64,000 nt of DNA from Desulfosediminicola flagellatus (GCF_005116655.2 NZ_CP050698.1:5186001-5250000), one strand, 5' to 3'; positions 25,885-34,179 are shown, counted from the stretch's first letter. Numbers and translations: made by a program. The notes: generated by a model not told the origin, from the sequence alone.

Positions 25885-26014
25885 TTATTCACAAATAGAC
25901 ATTTTGTTTATCCACTAAAGGATTTTGAAAATCACATTCATATAAATCTTATGAGTACCATTAGGATTTAGTTCAATTTTAATAACGTGATTATCTCTTA
26001 CTCCTACCGGATAA

Positions 26015-26385
26015 CTAATGAGCACAGGCCTCTATCCCCTTAAAATACCTGTACCATTGCAACGCGAACACAAAGCCGTATCTGGAATATCGGTGACATG
26101 ATGGGCAAGTTACTTGAAAAGGAAGATCAACACGGGCATTGCCACCAACTTGTGCTTTTATGGGTGATAGAGATATTTCCACGGAAACCACCTGCGGTAG
26201 CATCATTTCGGATTTAAATGATTTGCTAATTCCCCCTCCCCATCGACCAAACATATTATCGAAAAGAAACCTTTGCTGGCAAAAAGATCGATTATAAGAT
26301 CCCAGCTTGCTTAAAGTGGTATCTCTCTCAGGAATAAGCGGCTCAATATTTATATCTATATCGCTCTTTATACGTGTCCCTTACA
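26015..26385 (-). pseudogene. DnaJ-like chaperone remnant, frameshifted and truncated
   Basis: On the minus strand the frame is open from about 26378, lacks a plausible start until ATG 26254, and reads FDNMFGRWGGGISKSF, then VVSVEISLSPIKAQVGGNAR and VDLPFQVTCPSCH. This resembles the Gly/Phe linker, first beta-segment and zinc-finger start of DnaJ-type proteins. After CPSCH the frame slips; in the next register LCSRCNGTGILRG follows (the second C-x2-C-x-G-x-G) and then a stop. The J domain and client-binding C terminus are missing. It points away from the adjacent Hsp20 gene, suggesting a decayed stress-chaperone cluster. Confidence 0.55.
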
Positions 26386-26484
26386 GGATTGCTAACTGCC
26401 GATTTTGGTCGCAATGAGTGGTCGTATGACTTTCTGGCTCTTTGGATTACTGAGTATTGAATAAGCCTCAAAGGAGGTACAGTT

Positions 26485-26913
26485 ATGTGGACAAGAATGA
26501 ATGAGATTGATCGTATGTTTTCCGCAATGAATCTGCTTCGTTCAATTAACTCTGACAGGTCCTATGGTGAAGGTTCAGGCTCGAGGGTTGCAGGCGGCTT
26601 CCCTAAAACTAACATGTATGATAATGGAGATTCATTTCAGGTTATTGCAGAGGTTCCAGGTGTGAATAAAGAAGATCTTAGTATTAAGGTCCAAGGTAAC
26701 TACCTCGAACTAAGCGGTACTCGACAATCTGATGCTCCTGAAGGATTTACAATTCATAGGGTTGAGCGCGACCAATCAACCTTTTCGCGTAGTTTTACCC
26801 TTGCCGCTGACGTTGATGCTGACAAGATCGAAGCTGTCTTGAAAGATGGCCTGTTAACACTGGTGCTGCCCAAAGCAGAATCTGCAAAACCTAAACAGGT
26901 TACTATCAACTAA
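26485..26913 (+). CDS. Hsp20 small heat-shock protein
   Basis: A 142-residue holdase chaperone of the alpha-crystallin family. The N-terminal arm (about 1-40) is followed by the alpha-crystallin domain (about 41-135): PKTNMYDNGDSFQVIAEVPG, then VNKEDLSIKVQGNYLELSG, and the closing AVLKDGLLTLVLPK, which is the A-x-x-x-n-G-v-L signature of Hsp20. It binds unfolding proteins and keeps them refoldable. AAAGGAGGT precedes ATG 26485. A truncated relative follows 55 bases downstream, so the original locus probably had the common Hsp20-Hsp20 pair. Confidence 0.95.
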   Translation: MWTRMNEIDRMFSAMNLLRSINSDRSYGEGSGSRVAGGFPKTNMYDNGDSFQVIAEVPGVNKEDLSIKVQGNYLELSGTRQSDAPEGFTIHRVERDQSTFSRSFTLAADVDADKIEAVLKDGLLTLVLPKAESAKPKQVTIN

Positions 26914-26968
26914 TCTATCAACTAATGAGTCCCCTTTATTTAGATCATGAGTTAATGGAGGTGAAACT

Positions 26969-27112
26969 ATGAGTAAAGATATGGAAGTTACAAAAAGAAC
27001 TGAAAATATGGTTGAAAAGCAACAAGACCTACCTGTTATAGCTCCTATGGTGGATATATATGAAAACGATGAGCCAACGAACCCTCACGACAAACAACTA
27101 ATAGTAGAGTGA
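26969..27112 (+). pseudogene. Truncated second Hsp20-like gene
   Basis: A 47-codon frame with a good GGAGGT ribosome-binding site before ATG 26969. The sequence MSKDMEVTKRTENMVEKQ then LPVIAPMVDIYENDEP resembles the N-terminal arm and first strand (P-x-V-D-I-Y-E-x-x-D) of the second Hsp20 in paired loci, but it ends 15 residues later at TGA 27112 and lacks the alpha-crystallin domain. It may still be translated as a short peptide. Confidence 0.5.
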
Positions 27113-27140
27113 AAACCTCTGAAGAAACATGGTAAAGAAA

Positions 27141-27176
27141 AATCGGGTAATCTCCTTAAAGTGATTACCCGATTTC
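27141..27176. terminator. Hairpin terminator after the Hsp20 cluster
   Basis: AAATCGGGTAAT and ATTACCCGATTT arms, the same arms as at 25317-25358, with the loop roughly reverse-complemented relative to that copy. It lies about 30 bases after the truncated Hsp20 frame and fits as the end of that operon. Confidence 0.7.
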
Positions 27177-27302
27177 TTCAAGTTATCTCGAAGGTATATT
27201 ATCTGTTCGTTAAAAATGCTCTCCAGCATCAAGAGTTCACTTTCACACCACACATACAGATATTATCAATAAAAGCAAGCAGGTAACAGAGGCGTTAAAC
27301 GC

Positions 27303-27338
27303 AAAAAAAAGCCAATCACTATAAGTGATTGGCTTTTT
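27303..27338 (-). terminator. Terminator of tRNA operon copy A
   Basis: GCCAATCACT pairs with AGTGATTGGC (27311-27333). On the minus strand it is followed by eight T residues. It lies 13 bases beyond the tRNA-Pro 3' end; the plus strand also has a T7 run, so it may work both ways. Confidence 0.85.
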
Positions 27339-27350
27339 TTACGAATTGAA

Positions 27351-27428
27351 TGGTCGGGGCGGTAGGATTCGAACCTACGGCCTCCTGCTCCCAAGGCAGG
27401 CGCGCTAACCAGGCTGCGCTACGCCCCG
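27351..27428 (-). tRNA. tRNA-Pro (TGG anticodon), copy A
   Basis: A full cloverleaf on the minus strand: acceptor CGGGGCG pairs with CGCCCCG, discriminator A, encoded CCA. The anticodon stem is CCTGC/GCAGG with loop CTTGGGA, giving TGG. The T-arm is GTAGG-TTCGAAT-CCTAC. It is the second gene of a two-tRNA operon, downstream of tRNA-Asn. The tRNA sequence is identical in copy B. Confidence 0.96.
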
Positions 27429-27476
27429 ACTATATCAAATAAACATCCCGACCTGTTAAATCGAAATGGTATGTAT

Positions 27477-27552
27477 TGGCTCCCCGGGACGGATTCGAAC
27501 CGCCGACAAGGTGGTTAACAGCCACCTGCTCTACCAGCTGAGCTACCGAGGA
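27477..27552 (-). tRNA. tRNA-Asn (GTT anticodon), copy A
   Basis: A full cloverleaf on the minus strand: acceptor TCCTCGG pairs with CCGGGGA (one G-T pair), discriminator G, encoded CCA. The anticodon stem is GGTGG/CCACC with loop CTGTTAA, giving GTT. It is transcribed ahead of tRNA-Pro with a 48-base spacer. The same sequence occurs in copy B. Confidence 0.96.
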
Positions 27553-27609
27553 TTAAAAGACTCTATTCAGCAACATTGTTTGCTGTTAAATGCAATCTTG
27601 TAGCGCGAG

Positions 27610-27638
27610 AATATATCTGGCTGAAGGTATGATGTCAA
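27610..27638 (-). promoter_or_regulatory. Promoter of tRNA operon copy A
   Basis: Minus strand: TTGACA (27638-27633), 17-base spacer, TATATT (27615-27610), then CTCGCGC as a GC-rich discriminator of the kind seen at stringently controlled stable-RNA promoters. Confidence 0.85.
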
Positions 27639-28119
27639 GACTTACAATAGGTAGCTGAGCATTTTTAATTTTAACTATGACCTACTGTTTGCAATAAAGG
27701 CTATTAGCAGAATCTCTCAAGAAATATAACCAGCTGTTTTCTATCAATTTACCCCAAAGAAAGCCACCAGATATACCTCCCAAAATACAGTACACAGATA
27801 TCCTGAAATCTATAGCATTACGACGAAACCTGATTAACCGACACCGAACAAACGTTAAATTCTTACGAAATCAACGTGAGAAAGCACAAACTGACGTAGT
27901 CCCGTCTTCAAGACAACCACTTGTTGTTTCCATGTCGACTGTTTAACGTAGTCCTTAATATCGAGAGAGAACGCATTCGAATGAAAAAAATTGTAATACG
28001 TAGTTTGAACAGATAAGCTCAAATCATTCAATACACGCACCCCATCTCGTGGATAGCCGTTCTTCCATTACGTACACTCAATCCCACCACTTGATGAGGG
28101 AAAGATCACCGGTTACGAA
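27639..28119. other. Intergenic stretch, no feature recognised
   Basis: AT-rich DNA between the tRNA promoter and the diguanylate cyclase gene. A 61-codon minus-strand frame (27855-28040) has no recognisable motif or ribosome-binding site. Confidence 0.4.
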
Positions 28120-29649
28120 TTGAAATACTCCACTGCCTTTAGAAGTCGCTACAATGACAATACAGACCGTTTTTCTAAAGGGCATATTGCTCGCCTGGCT
28201 TCCCTGCTCACTTCAGTCCTGATTGTTCTAACCTCTATATCCCTTGCCTTTACAGGTCTCGTAGCATCCAGAGAAGCCGACAGACAGGCTATATTCAATC
28301 AAAAATTCCTGCTGGGCATTGCACTCAAAAACACATTTGCCTTAATGGCTCGGGATCAGTTAAGTCTCGCTCGCTGGGACAAATCGGTTTTAAAGATCAG
28401 TCAAAACATCGATCGGGACTTTATCACCGACGAGTTCATAGATTCGCTCTGGTTCGATTTCGGTCTTGACTATAATTGGATCATTGGCCCGACTAACACT
28501 GTCCTGGTTGAATCTTTCGAGGATAATGTTCAATTCAACACCAGAAAATTACTACCAACCGAACCGCTATATCAGGTTGTCGAAAAGGCTCGAAACAGTT
28601 TTTTCAAATATAGAACTATTGTCGAGAGCGGCTATAACAAGGGACGTATTGCAAACACTGAATCTGAACCGGACGTAGCCCATGGCTATATATTGCTTGA
28701 TGACCACGTCGTCATGCTAAGTGCAATGGCGATAGTTCCGGATGACGGTGCTTATTCCCTACCGGAAGGCAACCCCGTTGTCCTCCTGTCAGCACTGCAA
28801 CTAGGACCAAAGCTCATTAGCGACCTCAACAATCAACTCTCATTTTCTGATTTGCAATTTTTACGGCTACAACCTTCTTTGCCAGAGCATTCCCTGCATC
28901 AGGTACATTCAATCACAGGAGAACAGCTCGGTTTCTTTTCCTGGAACAGCACAATGCCAGGCCAGCAGATCTGGCATACCGTTATCCCTGTTATCATCCT
29001 GCTCGGCATTTTGCTTTCAGTAGTCGCCTTTGCTATAGCACGGAAAATAGGCAATCTGACCATTTCGCTGGCAGCCAGCGAGGAGCATAATTTCTACCTT
29101 GCAATGCACGACAATCTTTCAGGCCTTGCCAATCGGTTGCAGTTCAACCGGGCACTTGAGACTGCTGTTCAGAATCAAACAGACACGCCATTCACTCTCA
29201 TCCAATGTGACCTGGACAGATTCAAGCAGGTGAACGACACCCTTGGCCATGCCGCAGGAGACACTGTAATAAAAACTGTGGCAGATCGACTCATGCAGGT
29301 AGTTGGATTAGCTGGTCTGGTTGCACGGATCGGTGGGGATGAATTTGCCATCCTTTTAGTCGATTGTGTTGATCACTCCCGCCTTAAAGACTGCACTTCC
29401 CGGATTATTACTGATATTCGCCTGCCGATAGAAATAGAAAATGGTGAGCATGCACAAATCGGGATTAGCCTTGGAATTGCTTTTGGACCGGCCAACGGCA
29501 CTACCGTTGAAACTATTATGGCAGCGGCAGACGCTGCACTCTACCAGGCAAAGGATATGGGGAGAAACCGGGCAATATTCGCACAGAACTGCCCGAATAT
29601 TGTCAATCAGAAAAACATGGCGCCCATAAATGACTATACTGAAAGGTAA
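28120..29649 (+). CDS. Diguanylate cyclase with CHASE4-like sensor
   Basis: A 509-residue inner-membrane protein. Helix 1 (about 25-50) and helix 2 (about 290-310) bracket a periplasmic CHASE4-like domain; LARWDKSV near residue 85 matches the typical W-D motif of that family. The cytoplasmic GGDEF domain (about 335-495) has the intact active-site signature RIGGDEF (403-409) and DLDRFKQVNDTLGHAAGD upstream, so it should make c-di-GMP from GTP. The frame has no early ATG; TTG 28120 with GAGGGA upstream is the best start. It lies between the duplicated tRNA operons. Confidence 0.9.
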   Translation: MKYSTAFRSRYNDNTDRFSKGHIARLASLLTSVLIVLTSISLAFTGLVASREADRQAIFNQKFLLGIALKNTFALMARDQLSLARWDKSVLKISQNIDRDFITDEFIDSLWFDFGLDYNWIIGPTNTVLVESFEDNVQFNTRKLLPTEPLYQVVEKARNSFFKYRTIVESGYNKGRIANTESEPDVAHGYILLDDHVVMLSAMAIVPDDGAYSLPEGNPVVLLSALQLGPKLISDLNNQLSFSDLQFLRLQPSLPEHSLHQVHSITGEQLGFFSWNSTMPGQQIWHTVIPVIILLGILLSVVAFAIARKIGNLTISLAASEEHNFYLAMHDNLSGLANRLQFNRALETAVQNQTDTPFTLIQCDLDRFKQVNDTLGHAAGDTVIKTVADRLMQVVGLAGLVARIGGDEFAILLVDCVDHSRLKDCTSRIITDIRLPIEIENGEHAQIGISLGIAFGPANGTTVETIMAAADAALYQAKDMGRNRAIFAQNCPNIVNQKNMAPINDYTER

Positions 29650-29756
29650 TATCCAGGTTTATTCAGCCAGCGGTAGCCAATATATGCTTTGATAAAAATA
29701 AAAAGCTATACGTGGCACGCATCAGGGCTTTCCCTATTTTGAGATTTGGTGACTTT

Positions 29757-31223
29757 ATGCTAACAACAAAAATTACTCTTCTCCTCTCCGTTCTGATTTT
29801 CTCTGTCCCGACACTTGCAGCAGACAATCACACTAAAACCTATGACGTGATCATTGTCGGCGGTGGGATTGCCGGCCTCACCGCAGCCTTCTATCTTGAC
29901 GATTACGATCTTCTACTTCTGGAAAAAGAGCAACAAGCTGGAGGCCGTGCCACTTCTGGCCAATACAAGGGGCTATACTATGCAAAGGGTGCGGAATATC
30001 TCGGCACACCGGAAGGCCCGCTCAAAGAGATCATTTCAAAATTTAGTCTTCGCCTCCGGGAAATCCCAGCTCCTGCCGATGTCATCCTATCAGAAGGGAA
30101 AATGTACTTCGGGGATTACGGTAAGGCACAACTTCTGGTAAAGAAAAGCAGTGCCTCTGAACTCAACCGATTTGCCCGACAGACTCTGACAGTGTATGAG
30201 AAGTATGACGATATCCCCGACCTTGAACTCAGTAAAGAGCTTAAGAGGCTCGATGACATCACCGCCAGTCAATGGTTTCAAGAAAATCATTTTTCACCAA
30301 TTTACAGCGAAATCTACAATGTTACCTTCAGAGGGTTGTTCGGTGCTGGCAGCGACGAGATTTCTGCTCTGAGCGCAATCCCTGAAATAGCTTTTGATTT
30401 TGAGGGATTCGAAGAAATAGACGAAGAAAATACTTTGGCGGAAGAATTTGCTAACAGCACCAATTCTACTGAAATGTATTCGTTTGATCGTGGCATAGCA
30501 GAGATTCCCCTGGCCCTGGCCAACCATCTTGGCAACCGGCTGCGAACCGGAACCACAGTGGTTGAGGTCAAGCGGGAAGAAGACATCTTTGCAGTAACCG
30601 GCATCCAGACAGACGGTTCACGAAGAACCTACCTGGCAGAATCGGTCATCCTCGCCACCCCCTCCCCTATTACCCTGAAACTTGCAGAAAACATACTGAG
30701 CGACGAACAACGCAAACTTCTGAAGAGCGTAAACTATGCTCCCTACATAACAATAGCGTTGTTCAGTGAGGAACCGATATTTAATACTGGTTTTGATCTG
30801 GCAGTACCTGACGGACTCATTTTCACAGACATCTACGATGCCACCTGGATTTCACGACATTACCATGAAAAATCACGCAACCATGAAACCTCAATCACCC
30901 TCATCTATGCGGCTCCATTCTCCTATAAAGATAAATCCTTACTCAACATGACGGATAAGGAACTCATGAAAAGGGTCTTGACCGAGCTCGACACTCTTCT
31001 TCCAGGCTCATCAAATCGTGTAAAAGACTTTAATATAACACGACATCCCTATGCCTACCCTGTCATGACACCCGGCAGTTACCAGCGAATGACCAGACTG
31101 CATGCGATCACCGGCGAAGGCCTCTTTTTTGCTGGTGACTATATGATTTATCCTACCTTTGAGGCTGCTGCTTCATCCGGCCAGCTTGCAGCAGAGAGGG
31201 TAAAGGATTGGCTGGAAGATTAA
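29757..31223 (+). CDS. Exported FAD-dependent amine oxidase-like oxidoreductase
   Basis: A 488-residue flavoprotein. The dinucleotide-binding motif YDVIIVGGGIAGLTAAF is followed by LLLLEKEQQAGGRATS, the paired features of the flavin-containing amine oxidase/protoporphyrinogen oxidase/phytoene desaturase superfamily. The C terminus ends with the second FAD-contact segment GLFFAGDYMIYPTFEAAASSG. I start at ATG 29757, which gives a signal peptide (MLTTKITLLLSVLIFSVPTL-AA), rather than GTG 29712. A Sec signal on an FAD enzyme of this fold is notable because FAD is usually loaded in the cytoplasm. The substrate is unknown. Confidence 0.83.
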   Translation: MLTTKITLLLSVLIFSVPTLAADNHTKTYDVIIVGGGIAGLTAAFYLDDYDLLLLEKEQQAGGRATSGQYKGLYYAKGAEYLGTPEGPLKEIISKFSLRLREIPAPADVILSEGKMYFGDYGKAQLLVKKSSASELNRFARQTLTVYEKYDDIPDLELSKELKRLDDITASQWFQENHFSPIYSEIYNVTFRGLFGAGSDEISALSAIPEIAFDFEGFEEIDEENTLAEEFANSTNSTEMYSFDRGIAEIPLALANHLGNRLRTGTTVVEVKREEDIFAVTGIQTDGSRRTYLAESVILATPSPITLKLAENILSDEQRKLLKSVNYAPYITIALFSEEPIFNTGFDLAVPDGLIFTDIYDATWISRHYHEKSRNHETSITLIYAAPFSYKDKSLLNMTDKELMKRVLTELDTLLPGSSNRVKDFNITRHPYAYPVMTPGSYQRMTRLHAITGEGLFFAGDYMIYPTFEAAASSGQLAAERVKDWLED

Positions 31224-31282
31224 TGTGAACTCAATCCGTAACCGATTGTTCCAACTATTGTGAATCGGCAATTTTGAATTTC

Positions 31283-31480
31283 ACATCCAGGAAAAGTCCG
31301 GGGTAAGTGATGTCAGGTATTTTAAGGTCGGCCGGAAATGGCATTATTTAACTGTATTTATGGATATGTTTTCTCGTATTGTTGTTAGCTGGGATTTACG
31401 TTATTCTCTCAGGCGTCATTCCACTCATTTAACAGAGCTCTGTGGCACCCTCTACCTAAAAAATGTCTTTGGGTAGATAG
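31283..31480 (+). pseudogene. Fragment of an IS3-type transposase (rve core)
   Basis: Read in one frame, SDVRYFKVGRKWHYLTVFMD and MFSRIVVSWDLR match the first-aspartate region of the IS3-family integrase core (T-D-I-T-Y ... Y-L-x-x-V-x-D-L-F-S-R-x-I-V-G-W). The first Asp of the D-I-T motif is kept in SDVRYF. The frame then ends at a stop. No upstream orfA, second Asp, Glu or terminal repeat is present. The rest of the 31224-31773 gap shows nothing. Confidence 0.6.
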
Positions 31481-31773
31481 CGATCGTAGTGGGTAATATG
31501 ACAATATCGATTTCAGAATTTGCTTGCTGCGCACGGTTGTGTTCGAAGCATGAGTCGCAAAGGGAATTGTTGAGACACTCAGATAATTTGTTATGAGCGA
31601 TTTACAGACCAAGACAAGCGTAACACGCATAGTCTACGTATTTAGAAGCATATTATAATAGGCGAAGAATACATTCGCATAATGGCTATAAATCTCCAGC
31701 AAAATTTGAACTGGAAGCGGAACAACCCCACATTGCGGTTAACATCGTGACCACCATTTAAGGAAACACCAGT

Positions 31774-32724
31774 TTGAAAAAAAGACCAGTCCCGGACAGC
31801 CATCCCAGTGTTAAACAGAACAGCATGAACGACAAAGGAAAACCTAAAAAGGTATCCGAAAATCGTGAGTCCAGACTGCTCGTCAGGCACAGTTTTGAGA
31901 TGGCGCGCGAGCTAGGCATTTCAACAATTCTCGTTTACGCTGAGTCTGTTCAGGATCAGAGGTATATCCTCAAATCCAAAAAACATGAAAAGATAATATT
32001 CTTATCGCAACGCACACACGACATACATGAGGATTTTCGCGATTCGTGTGATATTCTCACTCTTCCGCATCATGACCTGTCCAGATCCGAACAATTTCAA
32101 CTTGGTTTATTAATTGCCACACTCAGCGATAAAGTAGAAATAGATGAAACTGTCTTATGTATGGCCGGCCTTGTTGGGTCGCTCAGGCTGGACAATTTAC
32201 TGATAACGAACCTGAAACGTGATAATAAGTGGTTCAAACAACACAATTACGAGAGTATCCCCAAAGACCTGCTTCTTTCCAAGCAATTCATCAAGCTTCT
32301 TGATATCGTTTTACGCCTTGCAAAAGAGGGACGAGAAGGAAAAAATATCGGCACGATGTTTGTTCTTGGAAACCCGCATTCATTTAGCGAACACTATGAA
32401 CAAATGATCCTCAATCCCTTTGCTGGTCACCCCGAAGAATTCAGAAACATGCATAATGAAGACTTTTTTGAGACCATAAGAGAATTTGCTGCTCTTGACG
32501 GTGCTTTTGTTGTCAACAATGAAGGGACATTTGAGAGGGCAGGAGTGTATATCCGCCCACCAACAAGTAATACTCTTAAACGCCCCCGTGGGTTAGGCGC
32601 CAGACATACGTCCGCGGCCGCTTTCACTTCCTCAATAGATGCGCTGGCCATTACCTTATCAGAGTCGTCTTCTATTGTAACAGTCTTCTCAAAAGGATCT
32701 GCAGTTCTTACCCTCAATCCTTGA
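31774..32724 (+). CDS. Diadenylate cyclase (c-di-AMP synthase), DacZ-like
   Basis: A 316-residue cytoplasmic enzyme. Residues about 35-185 form an alpha/beta domain resembling the pyruvate-kinase C-terminal fold (MARELGISTILVYAESVQD), as found in archaeal DacZ. The DAC domain (about 200-316) has the catalytic DGA (242-244, ALDGAFVVNNEG) and GLGARHTSAAAFT with R277-H278-T279. Most DACs have R-H-R at this place, so Thr279 is a deviation. Two ATP would be joined to c-di-AMP, which controls osmolyte and potassium handling in other bacteria. TTG 31774 has AAGGA nine bases upstream and is the chosen start; ATG 31825 is an alternative. Confidence 0.85.
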   Translation: MKKRPVPDSHPSVKQNSMNDKGKPKKVSENRESRLLVRHSFEMARELGISTILVYAESVQDQRYILKSKKHEKIIFLSQRTHDIHEDFRDSCDILTLPHHDLSRSEQFQLGLLIATLSDKVEIDETVLCMAGLVGSLRLDNLLITNLKRDNKWFKQHNYESIPKDLLLSKQFIKLLDIVLRLAKEGREGKNIGTMFVLGNPHSFSEHYEQMILNPFAGHPEEFRNMHNEDFFETIREFAALDGAFVVNNEGTFERAGVYIRPPTSNTLKRPRGLGARHTSAAAFTSSIDALAITLSESSSIVTVFSKGSAVLTLNP

Positions 32725-32874
32725 TAAGGAACCTTCCCTTTCAAGAAAAAGTCTCCAATCTCATTGAAAATAATGATTTCAGGAGAGACTGCTATACTCA
32801 AACTCCAAAGCTCATTTTCACACTACACAGACAGATATAGTCCCAAATAAGCAGATGAGATCAAAAAGCAAAAA

Positions 32875-32901
32875 GGCCGATCACTGTATCAGTGATCGGC
32901 C
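32875..32901. terminator. Terminator of tRNA operon copy B
   Basis: GGCCGATCACTG pairs with CAGTGATCGGCC around TAT. T6 follows on the plus strand and A4 precedes it, so it can end both the tRNA operon (minus) and transcription from the c-di-AMP synthase gene (plus). Confidence 0.85.
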
Positions 32902-32916
32902 TTTTTTATAATTTGA

Positions 32917-32994
32917 TGGTCGGGGCGGTAGGATTCGAACCTACGGCCTCCTGCTCCCAAGGCAGGCGCGCTAACCAGGCTGCGCTACGCCCCG
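32917..32994 (-). tRNA. tRNA-Pro (TGG anticodon), copy B
   Basis: A second complete tRNA-Pro with the same 78-base sequence as copy A, including CCA. It is part of the duplicated two-tRNA operon 5.57 kb to the right. Confidence 0.96.
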
Positions 32995-33041
32995 ACGTAT
33001 CAAACGAACATCCCGACCTGTTAAATCGAAATGGTATGTAT

Positions 33042-33117
33042 TGGCTCCCCGGGACGGATTCGAACCGCCGACAAGGTGGTTAACAGCCACCTGCTCTACC
33101 AGCTGAGCTACCGAGGA
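33042..33117 (-). tRNA. tRNA-Asn (GTT anticodon), copy B
   Basis: A second complete tRNA-Asn, same 76 bases as copy A. The spacer to tRNA-Pro is nearly identical in both copies (47 versus 48 bases). Confidence 0.96.
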
Positions 33118-33175
33118 TTAAAAGATTCAAGTGAAGAACAATGTTTATCTTCATGTCCAAATCTTGTAGCGCGAG

Positions 33176-33204
33176 AATATAAACGGATGACGGGGTAGTG
33201 TCAA
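33176..33204 (-). promoter_or_regulatory. Promoter of tRNA operon copy B
   Basis: Minus strand: TTGACA (33204-33199), 17-base spacer, TATATT (33181-33176), then CTCGCGC. The boxes and discriminator equal those of copy A while the spacer has diverged, which points to selection on the promoter. Confidence 0.87.
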
Positions 33205-33333
33205 CGATTTTCTACCACATATTTTACACTTTTCAATGATACGGTGAAAACACATGGAAAATCAACGTCCCTGAAAAAAAATTTCTGCTTTTATTATCTC
33301 ACAACACAGTCCGGAGTGGCTCAAAATTCAAAT

Positions 33334-34179
33334 TTACTTATTATTGAGCATTGCTTCCATCATCTTCTGGGCCTGCCTCATTGCCTCTTCAAGCTCCGCC
33401 GGGTCCTCTCCGTCGGCAGACATTGCTCCGGCACGTAACTGCATCTGTGATTTTTTGCTTGCCGCTTCAGGATCTTTAAGCCAGCTGATTGTCTGCTTCA
33501 TCATCTGACTGGCCATAGCATCAGCCTCATGATCATGAATAGGTTTTATACCTGCTGGGAATGCAAAATACGCATCATCAACATTTCCCTCTTTAAACGA
33601 CGTAGCAACGCTGCTGATCTTAACACCCATCATCTCAGTTTCACTCTTTAAGGGAATACCTGACTCATGATCAGTATAAACGGTTGCCCCCATTATCTGC
33701 GTTCTGTCACATTTACGACCAAGGATCTTCGTTACATTTTCTTCGACTATATCAGGCACCCCGCCCAGCAGATCAACCCCAAGATTTTTTGTATTGATAT
33801 CCATCTGCTTCTTTTCTGCAGCCGAGAGTTTCTCATATTCCTCTTTTGCATACTTAATCGGATTAGTGGCCCGACTACCCGTGCCCTCGGTTAAATCAAA
33901 ATCGTATATATAATCCGGGTCTTCAATGACAATGGTTTTATTCTCCATGCGCATACCCATCACATTGGTCACCGTACTATTATGTGTGGCGGTACGTTTC
34001 CCCCAATCTTTTATGTACACAGTCTCCTGCCCCTCTTCCATACCGTTTATCGTGTATGCAATAGTCGCACTCTTGAACGGCATCTTCATTTCCCAGGGAT
34101 ACAAGCCTTTTTTTGCATGGGCTACAACAGGCAACAGCAGGACAAGCGCAAAAAGTACACCCAGTTTTTTCAGCGTCAT
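33334..34179 (-). CDS. Secreted protein of unknown function (DUF4412-like)
   Basis: A 281-residue protein with a clear Sec signal (MTLKKLGVLFALVLLLPVVAHA). The mature part is beta-rich: FKSATIAYTINGMEEGQETV, then KDWGKRTATHNSTVTNVMGM and later GRKCDRTQIMGATVYTD, a pattern I associate with DUF4412-type periplasmic or outer-membrane-associated proteins. The C-terminal 70 residues are Met/Gln/Ala-rich and probably helical (MRQAQKMMEAML). GGAGGT precedes ATG 34179. It has no operon partner and I do not know its function. Confidence 0.75.
   Translation of the reverse strand: MTLKKLGVLFALVLLLPVVAHAKKGLYPWEMKMPFKSATIAYTINGMEEGQETVYIKDWGKRTATHNSTVTNVMGMRMENKTIVIEDPDYIYDFDLTEGTGSRATNPIKYAKEEYEKLSAAEKKQMDINTKNLGVDLLGGVPDIVEENVTKILGRKCDRTQIMGATVYTDHESGIPLKSETEMMGVKISSVATSFKEGNVDDAYFAFPAGIKPIHDHEADAMASQMMKQTISWLKDPEAASKKSQMQLRAGAMSADGEDPAELEEAMRQAQKMMEAMLNNK

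Larger units (their letters stand above)
25359..26014. other. Intergenic region with direct repeat and MITE fragment
   Basis: No gene is supported. It contains the second ATAAAAGGATAAGAT copy (25481-25495) and a MITE fragment (25840-25884). A 70-codon minus-strand frame (25680-25892) overlaps the MITE fragment and is unlikely to be a gene. Confidence 0.4.

Noticed and set aside
25680..25892. A 70-residue minus-strand frame
   Set aside because: It runs through a MITE fragment and has no family resemblance.
16940..27428. An active genomic island bounded by tRNA-Pro sequences
   Set aside because: No integrase, excisionase or other mobility gene is in the interval; only an old attachment-like scar can be argued.
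27855..28040. A 61-residue minus-strand frame
   Set aside because: No motif or ribosome-binding site; likely chance in AT-rich DNA.
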